64,000 bases of DNA from Diphasiastrum complanatum (taxonomy: Eukaryota; Streptophyta; Lycopodiopsida; Lycopodiales; Lycopodiaceae). The translations under genes were made by a program, and so were the position numbers. The notes under the pieces are model-generated. The model was not told the origin of the DNA. It ran no database searches and saw only the letters and a list, made by a program, of their open reading frames with translations. Location of the stretch: contig CM055093.1 in NCBI GenBank assembly GCA_029204225.1, forward strand, positions 24,223,912 to 24,287,911. The letters are read 5' to 3'. Positions 23,301-34,231 of this stretch are shown here, piece by piece. Position 1 is the stretch's first letter; every line of letters starts with the position of its first letter.

Positions 23301-25289
23301 ATCCTGCAGAACGCCCTACTGCAGCAGAGTTACTGGAGCATGCATTTGTCAAAAATGCTTTGTATACTCTCAGACCTGAAGAGACAATCGATCATTTGGA
23401 ATCAATCATGCCAACAACTCCAGGAATCCATTCTTTGGTAGTCTTTAAATCCTCTCTTCTGAGAGTTTCAGGCTTTTGTGCAACAATTCTATAAACTTTA
23501 ATGGTGGACAGACTTTTATAGAAGTTTTTGATATTTCATCACTTGTATGTGCACTCATCAGGTTTCAGAGCGTGAAATAAGCAGTAATTACGAATTTGGT
23601 TGTTCTGGAAGATTGCAATATCAAACAAGGTCATCTTGATAAATTCTCTTTAATAAATCCCGTTCTTGGATTTTTTGAAGTACTTTTTGTTCTGTACATA
23701 TGGAACATTGTTTTGAATTATAATTTTCCAATATTCCTACAAAGATGAAAAATCAGTAAATAGGTTCCATATAAATTTTTGGATTTTTCCACTTTCTGTA
23801 AGTACCATTTGCATTTGATTGATAAATATATTACTCGCAAAGTCTTGATCTCTATTGGACTTTCATGGTGGCAGTGAGCAGTCAAACTGGGGTCATTCTA
23901 GGCCTGTATCATCAGCTCTTTCTCCTTCTTCCAGTCCAAGAATTCAATCTCTCTTGGCACTCAAGGTAAATGGTGGTTTTTCACCCTCACCAATATCAAC
24001 ACCGCTAATCACCTCTGGAGCATCGACACCACGTGCTGCAGCCTATGGAAATTCACCATTCAATGCACCTTGTGGGAATGGAAATCTATCATGTTCTCCG
24101 ACAGAAAATCACATTGCTAGTTTGCTACCTGGGACATTTACAAGTGCTTCTGGCTTGTTGGGTCCATATGTAGAATCAAAAAGTGAGCTTCATTGGGCAC
24201 TGCCACCATCCTATACTCTTGATGATAGCTCTAGAAATGGTTCTTACAGATCCACTCACGGTGATATTCTTGGTATGGCTCTAGATAGAGCCCCATGGGA
24301 AGTCGAAGATCAATTTCAAATTCATGATGGATATTTAGAACAGTTCTGCTCACAGCAAGAGCTGTTGTCGGTCCAATACAGGTACTCTCTTGGCTTGCGA
24401 TCATTTTACTATCAATCTGTTTGAGTTTTTCTATTTGCTATCCTTCCTTTGAACGTCCTTTGTTTGAAATATATGCTGTAGTAGGGATGCCATAGTATGA
24501 AGCATCATGCTGTAACGAAGTAGCATTGGTCTGAAAAATGGGGTTGTTGGGGTTGGCATGATGTATTTCAGAGTGCATACCTCGGGTGTTTCGAGTAGCC
24601 ATATTGGCAAATTAGCAAAACCAAAAGGTTCTGTTTTGTTGAGATCCTGTGTTTTCATGCACTCACCTGGGCGCTGTCATTTCTGCTGTGCGAGAGCATT
24701 CTTTATGTTTGCTTTCATCAGTCCTGATAGATATGCAAGCTTTGAGCTTCTTGCATCTTTGGTTGGCTATGAAGCAGCATTTATCTGGTGAAAGTTGTGC
24801 CTTTTGGTGTCTTGAGGTGTACGCGTAACTGTTATTGATTTCTATGCCGTCTAGTGCTTATGAGGATTGCATGTAGACTTATGGTCATTTCTCTTGCAGA
24901 AATTTTCATGGAGCTGCATAAATGCTTATCAAAAACAGTTCTCATGAAAATGGGACATTGTTTAATGACATATGATGGAAGCTGAATTTGTATCTTGTTT
25001 GGTATCCAATTTGATGTTAAGCATCTTCTTGCAAACACAAATTGTCACAATATGATTATTTGAGGTGGGCTGGCTTTTCTATCTTCATATCGGTCATAAA
25101 GCCTTTTTAGATAGCGATTGATCATCATTGATCTAGGGTGACTGCACCACAACAAATCATTTCTTAGTCACTTTTTGTAAAGCCTAGGGCCTATACCTCC
25201 GTTTCTTATCAAAGACTAGTATGCACTTTTTTTGAGCTAACACCTTTTTGTTGCTTCATGTCTGCAGGGGTATACTTGGAGCTCTATAA
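14309..25289 (+). CDS. MAP kinase kinase kinase, YODA/MAPKKK3 clade, ~915 aa, ~12 coding exons
   Basis: Serine/threonine kinase that would phosphorylate MAPKKs in the cytosol; the family controls stomatal and embryo patterning and immunity. Exons with consistent phases and GT-AG ends: 14309-14916, 16548-17297, 17470-17554, 17785-17847, 20255-20415, 20637-20712, 22451-22510, 22735-22842, 23198-23437, 23562-23629, 23875-24381, and a short last exon about 25268-25289. Residues 1-430 are a Ser/Pro-rich disordered N-terminus. The kinase domain starts near 433: glycine loop GCGTFGNV, Lys462 in [15 protein letters not shown] with Asp557, DFGMAKH at 575, WMAPE ending at 601, and [10 protein letters not shown]. 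Motifs are complete, so an active kinase is expected. The C-terminus (690-915) is Ser/Pro-rich again. The start [14 protein letters not shown] resembles the YODA-type N-terminus. Last-exon choice is uncertain: reading through the donor at 24382 would end at 24424. Confidence 0.88.
17848..20254 (+). other. Large intron of the MAPKKK gene (2.4 kb) with internal repeat
   Basis: This intron lies between the exon ending FGSET and the exon starting [11 protein letters not shown]. It contains a diverged duplication with a period of about 81 bases (18640-18695 and 18721-18776) that encodes similar minus-strand peptides, [14 protein letters not shown] and [14 protein letters not shown]. This suggests a decayed coding insertion on the minus strand at about 18340-18910. 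The rest looks like ordinary intron. Confidence 0.55.
20713..22450 (+). other. Intron of the MAPKKK gene (1.7 kb)
   Basis: Splits the kinase activation segment between DFGMAKH and [12 protein letters not shown]. Donor gtaagt at 20713 and acceptor gtgttttcag ending at 22450. No coding sequence, RNA gene or repeat boundary recognised inside. Confidence 0.6.
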
Positions 25290-26817
25290 ATTGGTGGTAG
25301 GCTAGGTATTATGTGGTGCTATCATCGAACTAATTCATCCCTGTGGGATGCTGTACATTACTATGTAAAGCTTTATACACCAAAAAAAGTTAACTCTTTC
25401 TATTTTTATTATCTGACCCAACTAACGTATCACATTCTTTCAGTCTATTGTGTAAGTGGATTTGAATTGCAATAGTGTCGTCTCTGCGTTGAGGGGGAGA
25501 GGGATGAGGGACCGATCTATAGAGGAATTCTGATAGGCAGATATTAGCCTGAGGCGTTCTTGGAACAGTTTTGTTGGAGATATTGCTCTGCTCTCTCTAG
25601 AAATGCAAGTTCTGACCGATATTCTTTGAAAGTACATGAAAGGGAATTAAAAGTGGCAAGTTTAATTTTTAACTGTCTCTCGATGGAAGTAATGTTGGGG
25701 GAAAGAGGGTGCCATATGTTTCGTTGGCACTTGCTCGGTGATACTATTTGGGCAAAACACACCACCCTTCCTTCCAAACCCAATTCCCAAAAGCACCCAG
25801 GTATAGTAGAACCTAAAACAAGAAGGTAATTGGTTCTCTTGTTGTAAGGTAAGCATGATTTTCTTTCTTCAGAACGTGTATCAAGAATAAAAGTGCTTGA
25901 TTTTCACGGCGCAATATGGTGCAATCATTTATGCAGTCATAGCGAGTGTCCTGTTCAGTATGTTCAATTGCTGCAATCCTGTCAGGAGTGAATTGGTGTT
26001 TTGCAATTATTTATCATCAAGTATTGGGATAGTAGACCATGTTTCTAAGTGCTTCATATCAACCTACCTGTGCAATTTGCTAGCAGTCGCTAGTTTTGAA
26101 CTGATCAGCTGGTTCAGTTGAAATTCTTGACAAAAATTTGCATTCTAATTTCAGAAATTCAAGGTGCATCATAATCAGCAAACATTGCCAAGCCTTGAGT
26201 GGACCTATAGGTAAGCTCCCAAAATGGCATATGTTAGTCTTCACACTTCATCATTTTTAAGTAGGTAGGCCTTTTTCTATGGATGGTTGAACAACTTTTT
26301 TGGAAATTGGGCATTTACATAAGGCCAGGGTTGTACCCATGTCACACAAAAGCACGACACACAACATGCATGTCAAAGCACAACACACAAAACCTGCATA
26401 ATTGTTGCACAAACCCACAAACTTAATGATTGATCAACAGAAATACACACTGCATACCTTATCAGGGCACTTCAAAGGCTGGTTAAACTTGGCGTTTAAA
26501 ATCTTGAAGGCAGTTGCATATATGCTCCATGTTTGATACAAATGTCTTGGCACGTTAATGTTTATTATCCACATGTTGATGTACCGACCAAGCAATGTTT
26601 TCCCATTGCTGATAGTCTTCATAAATGTGTGAATATTCTTGAGGAGCAGATTGTGTCACCACTCTCACACCTCAATGGCACTTCCAAATTGATAAATAAA
26701 CCTTGTACAAATACCGCAATTTTGTTGTTGCTATAAAATGAACATCCACAAGTGAGTGGTACTCTGAAGCTGGCTAGTGTTGTAAAGCTACCTTTACAAG
26801 CTTTACTTCCGACGCCA
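25290..26817. other. 3' flank of the MAPKKK gene, nothing recognised
   Basis: Includes the probable 3' UTR and downstream DNA. Open frames up to 89 codons on both strands overlap each other without family resemblance. No transposon termini were identified. Confidence 0.4.
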
Positions 26818-26912
26818 CTGGCGCCAGCATTGTCCCCGGCGCCAGCAGCGCCCCTACTGCTCCCGGCGCCACCAGCGTCGGCGCCACTGTGACCATAATC
26901 CAGCCGGCGCCA
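26818..26912. repeat. GGCGCC-rich GC island
   Basis: Five GGCGCC hexamers (a 6-bp palindrome) occur within about 95 bp of otherwise AT-rich DNA, in contexts ctggcgccagc, cggcgccagcagcgcc, cggcgccacc, tcggcgccac and cggcgccaag. On the minus strand it would encode an Ala/Gly-rich stretch of a 119-codon frame (26619-26978). Whether that is expressed is unknown. Confidence 0.5.
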
Positions 26913-27420
26913 AGTTCCTATGGCTGAAAATCTTTGATCAGTTCTAGCGAAGTCCAGAGAGCTCAGATCAATGTGCAATCACCTCACACGATCTAGGCAT
27001 GATTAAAGGAAGCCTGGGGATCAATAAATTCTAGAGAGAGAAAATGACTTTTTAGAGAGAAAATTCTAGAGAGAGAAAACTTGCTTTGCCAGCCTGGGTA
27101 GAGTACTTGGTATGAGGGGAGGTGGCGAATCCCACCAATACTATATGGGAGTGCGGGTTGCGACTCAGGGCGAGCTCCAACCAAGTCTCAGCCTCCCTTG
27201 CTGGAATGTTGTCCTGGCACTCGCCTTGGCATGCCAACGCTCCAGAGACTCGGGTCAGTCACACACTTGAAATGTAACCTTCTCAGATTTATCAATAAAG
27301 TGGGATTTTTCTCAAACTAACTCTGATTACCTTCTGGGTTTCAGTGTTCGGTAAAAGCGCCAATTGTAAGGCCGCTTCAAACTTTTTAATTTGGCACATA
27401 GCTGAGGGTTGTATCCCGGG

Positions 27421-27940
27421 ACGCCAGCGGTATGCCGTCGGGACCATTCGGTCCGTGGCGCCAGCGGTATGCTGTCAGGACCATTTGGTCTAGGAACTGG
27501 TTGTCTCTATATCTGTCGCGGCTTGTGGTTCTGAGTGTTCTTTTTATGAACGTGAATGGGTTAAGCTCTTGGGGAACGGGCTCTAACCTGTCGGCTAAGT
27601 TGGATGGCTTGCTTGGAAGGAAGTTACCTGTTTATGGCTGTCCAGTCTAGCGTGGCGCTAGGTTGGCTTCCAGCGCTCGTGATGAAGCTTTCAGTTGGTT
27701 AAGTCTGATGTAAGTCAGACCGCTTGCTTGGAATGGATATTACTCGTTTGTAACGAAGCTTTGAGTTGGTTAAGTTTGATGTACGTCGGGCGGCTGGCGC
27801 GGAGGGAAGTCACCCACATCGGGACTCCCGATCTGGCATGGCGCCAGGTTGGATCTCAATGTTGGTTTTGGAACTTCAAGTTGGTTAAGTCTAATCGTTG
27901 TTGGCGAGTTGGCTACTTGTATGTCAAGTGGGTTTGGATG
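27421..27940. repeat. Two short minisatellites
   Basis: A 37-bp unit containing gcgccagcggtatgc and ggaccattcggtcc occurs twice (27421-27453 and 27458-27490). A longer unit with a period of about 187 bp follows. It shares the order ggaaggaagt, tggcgc(t/c)aggttgg, then agttggttaagtctgatg, with copies of the last motif near 27694, 27763 and 27882. Sequence is GC-richer than its surroundings. No coding assignment. Confidence 0.55.
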
Positions 27941-28561
27941 GCAAGAGTTGAAGGCTGATTGTTTTTTCAAGCCCTTGCGTGATGCATGTTTAGATATCGA
28001 GCGTAAGTATTCATCATAAAATAAGGCTGCTCTATATCAATATAAATATAAAAAAATGTAATCAAAATGTGGAGTATATTATAGGTTACATTAGAGAAGG
28101 TTTCAATGTTATTTTCTTTCACTTTTGATGTACATGTGGCCCAATTGCTTCTTGACAAAGTGGCTTCTATGTAACATAACTTTTTTGAGTCCACATTAAA
28201 AATGGCACAACTTTTTAGTGGTAAGTTTGATTTCAGCAAGCTTTAGTGTGATAGAAAGTGCTCGACGAGCCCTTTCCAATGATATTTAGATGACATACTT
28301 TTAAGCTACGATGAAAAAGTTATGGCAAGTCAAAGATACTAGTTGAAAAATAGTGTTATAATATTTTTATAATAAAAAGAGATCTTTGCACGAGTTCCTA
28401 TAAGGCCCTTTTGGAGCTCAAAACTCTCCTGATGGTTGATTAGTAGCAAAAGTGTCAGATAAGCTCCATATTGACACCAATATAGGTACATCAACATAAT
28501 ACTAGTAAAATTAAAATCAAAATTAGTCATAAGAGCACGTAAGTCATTTGAAATCTATTGA

Positions 28562-28644
28562 TCCTAGGGTTGAATCAGTTGGTTAGCTTGCCATCCAAAG
28601 TTTTTTTGGGTCCCAGGTTCAAGCCCCCCTTGGAAACCAAGATG
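28562..28644 (+). repeat. tRNA-like retro-insertion (83 bp) with 17-bp target duplication
   Basis: A pol III box A (tgaatcagttgg, 28571-28582) and box B (ggttcaagccc, 28616-28626) lie at tRNA spacing. The segment ends near ggaaaccaagatg, with ACCA where a mature tRNA 3' end would be. It is flanked by catttgaaatctattga (28545-28561) and catttaaaatctattga (28645-28661), which match 16 of 17. This fits LINE-mediated insertion of a tRNA-derived RNA or a very short SINE. The cloverleaf is too damaged to call a functional tRNA. Confidence 0.65.
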
Positions 28645-28661
28645 CATTTAAAATCTATTGA

Positions 28662-30765
28662 AATATGCCAATATGAGTTTGCTCAAAACTATCATAAGCT
28701 CAGAAATCACTCAAAAACCAACTGCAGAATTGATGAACCTACCAATTGTTCATTTGCATAGTCAATTATCTCTCATGATATTGAATGCTCCAAATTTGTC
28801 AACCTCGATCTTAGTTTTGATCTACCATTGGAAAAATGACGAAAACACTTTTCTCACCACTCTTAACTATATACTACCTAGATTTGCCATCCATACCATT
28901 GTCATCGCCACACTCTGAGCTACAATTTCGGTCAATCAACAAACATGGTTAGGTCATGTTTATCGAACATGTGTCAAAAGCCAAGTCACTTTTATTGTAA
29001 AAAAAATGAATTCTTAGCATCTTGTTTTGCCAACCCCAAGTTAAAACATGTATGTTCTCAATAAATTTAGGAGCAAAGCCGGGGGGGTATATAGAGGTCA
29101 AGTGATCGAGCGGGATTGGAGGGGGACTCCTCAAGTGTGCATGGGTATTGTATGTCGAGATTGACTATAATTGTTCAATTATTTGCTAAATTAATATTAT
29201 GGCAATGTACCAGAAGTGAGAGATAGAAGATATGCATTCAGCTTGACGCTTGAGGAGATGTTGATAGGCACCTTGTAGTAGTTAGATGGTCAAGAGGCGA
29301 CAAGGGATGCAAGATGCTTAATGTGTGTCCCCTTGGGTCGATGTGGCCTGGGGCCATCCAAGGGGACCTAGTACTTCTATACGTCATGTGTTGATGATAA
29401 TGCAAATTTGGATACAATAATGGATGCAATTTGCACAAAATGCAATGCAACTAATGTGAGAGAATCAGATCCAATGATGACATAAATGGATCCATGACCT
29501 TTGGCTAAATTAGGTGCACATCACACAACATCAACAATGTAGAAAATCTCCATTCTAGCATGCTAGTTTAGGTAAAATCATGAAAAGTACACATTGAATC
29601 ATAAGTCCAAGTGCCTAATGTCTTTTCCATACTGCAACAGTTGTACAACAATCCTCACACGTGTGAAATCATTCCATTCAAGTTTATATGTTTTCTACAG
29701 ACTAAAATCAACAATATCAAGAGAGAAGAGATAGAAGAAGAAAGCTCTTCAAAGAAAATGAGAACACTTGATAAGTTTCTCCATGCTGGTCCTAAAATAT
29801 ATATTAGAAAAATGTCATGTCCTAATTGGTAGTTTTCAAGTACTTACCAAAAAACCTAGTTATACTTGACTAGATTCAATGTATCTCAATCAACCAATAG
29901 AAATAGGTCCAAATATGACCTTATCACTTCACTTACTTGCTAAATATAGTAAAGACACTATTCTTAGATCGTATTGACATAAAGAAATAAATTTCTAAGT
30001 TGAAATCTAAGTTTGGCCTCCAAATTGCCAAATAGAACCAACAAAACTAATTGCCAATTTTCACAAGTGACATGTAATGAGATGAACATAAATTGTGTAT
30101 GCACAATCAAGATTAAAAGAAAGCCAAAAACAAATAACAGATAAAACTTGAATGTGTGGACATGCAAGAACTTCACAAAAGTACACAAAATTTTGAGCTT
30201 GAAATTTACTACAAACAATCGCCAAATTAAAATTATTTTTCTCATTCTCTTTGAAAATTGGATATGCTTTTTCTATATGATCATTTGAAAAAAAGGTGGA
30301 AATACAATGGGCATGACTAAGCTACAAGAATGCCAAGTCGATGCCAAAGCAATATGCAGGGGTATTCCAATTATGGAGTGATGCTAGTGTCGAGGGCAAT
30401 GTTTTCTTCTATTCCTCAACCGTCTCATCCTTAGTCACTATCATTTGCTCTAGATTTAGTGTCATTTTGTGGCTTCCGTATACTTGGTAGAAAGATTTGC
30501 AATTTCCATTGAATTTTTTTTAAGCTCAACTTCATAGTTCTCATTCAACGTTGTCACATTCTTCTTAAGTATGGCTTGTCAGGCCTTGTGGTGCTTGACT
30601 TGCCTAAATTGGCTTACAATGTCGATGGGAGTGTCCGTTATCCATCTGAGCATCATGGGTAGCGTAGAGAGTGTTTGAACAGCTTGTAAAAATTGCTTGA
30701 GCTAGCAACTTGAATTTGCAATTGTTGAATAGTGGACTCAGTACTTTAATATGATTTCTTTTTCA
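28662..30765. other. Intergenic DNA, no gene seen
   Basis: About 2.1 kb of AT-rich DNA with short frames only (up to 93 codons). No domain, splice pattern or repeat structure was recognised. Confidence 0.4.
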
Positions 30766-33018
30766 AACACTATTGTGCTCTTCTATAAAACCACTGAAAA
30801 AGTTGAACTAAATATTTATCTCTTGAATTGTGTCCTCATGATTTGTTGCTCTATGAAATGCTCCCCTTGCTTGCCAATGAGATTTTTCCATGCCTTCTGA
30901 TGACCAGATACTTAAGCTCTCATATTCCTTTGCAAAATAAGTTGCATGATGAAGAAGGATGTGCTGCAAACAATAGTTTTGATTAGTAACATCAGTAGAA
31001 AAAAATATAAGCCTGAATGAGAAAAGTAACAGATAATGATATAGATTAGCACCATGTAATGAGTAACGTTGTCTTTTCTCCAACAATCATATACAGATTT
31101 TACAAATGTGGTGCAATAATTTTGCAAAGTCCTCATATCTTTTGATGATAGGTTTTCTTTCTTGATAACACCTATGAGTTTGTCTAAGTTGGTCCAGACT
31201 TGTCCCTTTTCCACTCGATTACTTCCTTCCAATGTTCGTGTGGCTTGAACAATTTCTCTCCAAATTTTGTATCTGACACTTGATTCTTTGCATGTGTGAT
31301 TGGATAAGAATCTTCTTGCTTTAGCACCTCCAATTGATGGCTTATTAGGAACGTTTCTTTTTTCCCGGAGAGTCTATCACTTTTTTCAATCGTGACATTC
31401 CCTTTATGTAGTCCTGCATTTGACAGAACTATTTCCAACCTCCTAATTGATGCTTTACCACAGACTCCGATTTATGATTCCATGCTATAATCTCACCATA
31501 ATTTGTTCTTGAAAATATCCATGAAAGTATTTTATGGTCCTCTTTTCAAGACTTGTAGAGAAGCAAGTTATGCATGACATGTCAATAAAAACTGGCAAGG
31601 TATGAATTGTTACTAACGATATTCTAAATGAAAATTGAAATGTATACCTGGAATGCCGCCAACCACCATATGTGATTTTTCGATTGAACACTAGACATTC
31701 GATCATTTGTATCTAAAATTTTGTTCATCAAAGTGACACTCACTCGTTCCAACTTTTGACCCTTGATGATTTCAGATTCATCCAATTTTATTACAATAAT
31801 GATCTTTCCATTTACTTGATGTTCGTCTAGTTTATAGAATCGAATAATGTTTTTTAGAACATTTTCAATATCAAGGAAAATATTATTGCAATAGTTGTAA
31901 TTGAGCTCACCATATTCTGATTTGTATAATTTAGTTTTATGAAATAGTTGACCAACTACTTTGAACATTCCATCATTATAATAATTTCTTGCTAATCTTA
32001 CCTGATATAGACACGGGAGATAAATTTTCTTCACCATCACTTGGGAAAAAGTTTCTTTAACTATTCTAAAAAAAGTAAAATAAGCATTTCTGCTGATTCT
32101 AGATACATCACATGCACCTTGTATCACATTTGCATCCAAGTATGATTGAACCTTAATCAAAGCAGTCTCTACAATTTCATTTTTCAAACCGAGAATTTTT
32201 TATCATTTCTTTTGCTGACTTTCTTGGTAAAACATGACTTAAAGATGATCCAATGCATGAACGATCTGTTAAATAGTTCTTTGCCACCATGATATGCAAC
32301 AAACATACGAAACTCAAATTATATTTAATAAATAAAGAATCCATGTTATCAGGTGCAAATCAAACTTAAATGACATATACAAATCAAATAAACAATTTAT
32401 ATGACAACATACTTGAATGTTCGAATTCTTTTTTTCTGATTGCCGCTATGTGTAGATAAGTCATCAATATTCTTCATTGGTACTCTCTTTCTTTTCCTCT
32501 TCATCATTGCCTTATTGATAACTTTTATATCAACAACAGATTTTAAACTCTCGGATCGCAACTTTTCCATGGATTCTAACATTTCTTGGTTTGATCCCCG
32601 AAGAATAGCGACTGTAGCATTCAACTCTGACATAGCATTCTTGAGTGCATTGTTTTCAGCACTAGTGTGTGTGTTGCACATAATGAAGCAATTGCTGATT
32701 TGCACGTTGCAATTGTTGATTAGCAAACTGTAATTGTTGATTAAGACAAGATATGCTATGCATTTTAATATCACGCAATCTTTGACAATATCCAAGTAAT
32801 CCGCTATTTCCTTCACATACATATATGAGAAGATGAGTTACGGACTTAAAATCTGGACACAAATTGGTAGCTGGATCCACCCACAAATCTATATTCATTT
32901 GATTACTCATTCTCAATTCTCTAACTATTGCAGCAGCATTCTCTACAAATTTCGCATTTTTCTTGATTATTGGAGTGCATTCCATCGGAAGAGCAACATG
33001 CAAATGGAACATTGACAT
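30766..33018 (-). pseudogene. Decayed multi-exon gene of an unidentified, possibly transposon-borne protein family
   Basis: On the minus strand, coding blocks line up with plausible splice sites. 33018-32662 holds RELRMSNQMNIDLWVDP and a Gln-rich coiled coil. 32660-32404 holds ENNALKNAMSELNA and a basic patch MMKRKRKRVP, with donor gtatgttg. Then RKSAKEMIKNSRFE leads into 32187-31648 (KLDESEIIKG, VSVTLMNKILD, MSSVQS; donor gtatac). Next are 31438-31190, 31200-31030 (DKLIGVIKKENLS), and 30979-30766 (LLHHATYFAKEY, WSSEGMEKSHWQ, FHRATNH). It is broken by a missing A in an A-run near 32187, a frame change near 31195 and a TAG after QEINI. The pattern DE...G..L..VSVTL...VQS with a C-terminal HH...EGMEKSH recalls repeated genes of RNase H-like transposons, but I cannot name the family. 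Confidence 0.5.
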
Positions 33019-33760
33019 TGTTAAAAGCTACAATCATGTAAATGCATCAAACTACAGTAAATCAATATGATTAGATCTAGCATACCTTACTTTTGTAATG
33101 TTTATGTCGCATTGAAAAATCATCCCGCCTCATAATTCACTATAAGTATATAGAGTTCTCCCACTCCCGCTTTAGTTTTTGCATTGAGCACACCAAGATT
33201 TTCAGTCTTAAAGCTCTAGTCCCAAATTTTGGAATGAGCATGAAGAGAAGTTATTACATCTCATGCTTAACTAGCTATTGTTTGAAGTTAACCATACTAG
33301 TTAAATGTCGGGCAAGGCCAGAAACTCGGAAAATGGTGACCAGAATTTATCGGTTTGCATTCTCTCTCTACGTAACCTCTCTCTAAAGTGAAATTTCTTA
33401 AAGGGCCCATTTTGAGCCCATATTTCCCCTATTGTTAGCAAGCATAAGGAGCATTTGAGCTAACCTCCCTCCCTATCACTCTCCCTTTCTATCTTCTCCT
33501 CCCTAACTCTTCTATTCTTCTATTTTCATTCTAAAATCACGATGAATGTTAGTTTAATGGAGTAGAGTTAGTGGAGGGAAGTGTTAGTGGTGAGTAGAGT
33601 TAAGGAGGAAAGTAGTGAAATAACTAAAAGTAGCATCTTTGCATAGTTAGGTGCCTATCCTAGCGATCTAACTCTTTAAGACAGGCGAAAGGGCTGCTCA
33701 CCGACCATATCTACATCCCTACATGGAGAAAACTCATGGAGTGAACCTTTCAAACTCTTG
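33019..33760. other. Intergenic DNA, no gene seen
   Basis: Upstream flank of the minus-strand pseudogene. A pyrimidine-rich tract (33460-33540) could be leader or promoter of that gene. No frames of note. Confidence 0.4.
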
Positions 33761-33761
33761 T

Positions 33762-34231
33762 AGTCTATATCGTCAAAAGATGAAGCAATCTTCCTAGCTC
33801 CCACAAAGGACCTAGATCAAGAAGAAGTAAGAGGACTAATGTCTTTCATTGAGTATGTCCGATATATGAGTAAAAAATTTCCAGAATACAGAGATCCAAA
33901 CGATGTGTGAGTTGTCAAAAGTACAAATCTTCTTGAATATCTTTCTAAACAGAAGAATTTGTCGGCATCAACATACACACAAGAAGCTTTTTGGCCACAA
34001 TGGTTGCCGAACAGCTTTGGACCTATTGGATCAACTCTCCTGGTGGCAAAAAATGAGACCGAAATGGATGTAGAACTTTTGTCTCGATGGTCTTGTGGGC
34101 AAAAAGGTAATACACCATTATTTGAGTTCACACCTGATAGGGAGGTTGCAGTGGACAAATTTGTTGCAGTTTGTGTTGGAAAACTATAGGAGCTGAACAA
34201 TCGAGTTGCTCTGAGGGAATCCAAGTGTTCC
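33762..34231 (+). pseudogene. Orphan coding fragment with two in-frame stops
   Basis: One frame reads for about 155 codons with protein-like composition: FLAPTKDLDQEEVRGLMSF, YMSKKFPEYRDPNDV, TQEAFWPQWLPNSFGPIG and PDREVAVDKFVAVCVGKL. It is interrupted only by TGA at 33908 and TAG at 34187. Both would be sense after a single T-to-C reversal (CGA, CAG). No start codon context or family was recognised. It could be an exon of a decayed gene or part of a retroelement. Confidence 0.35.

Noticed and set aside
28562-28644. Functional tRNA gene
   Set aside because: Box A and B are present but the anticodon arm and acceptor stem do not pair well, and the segment is flanked by a target duplication.
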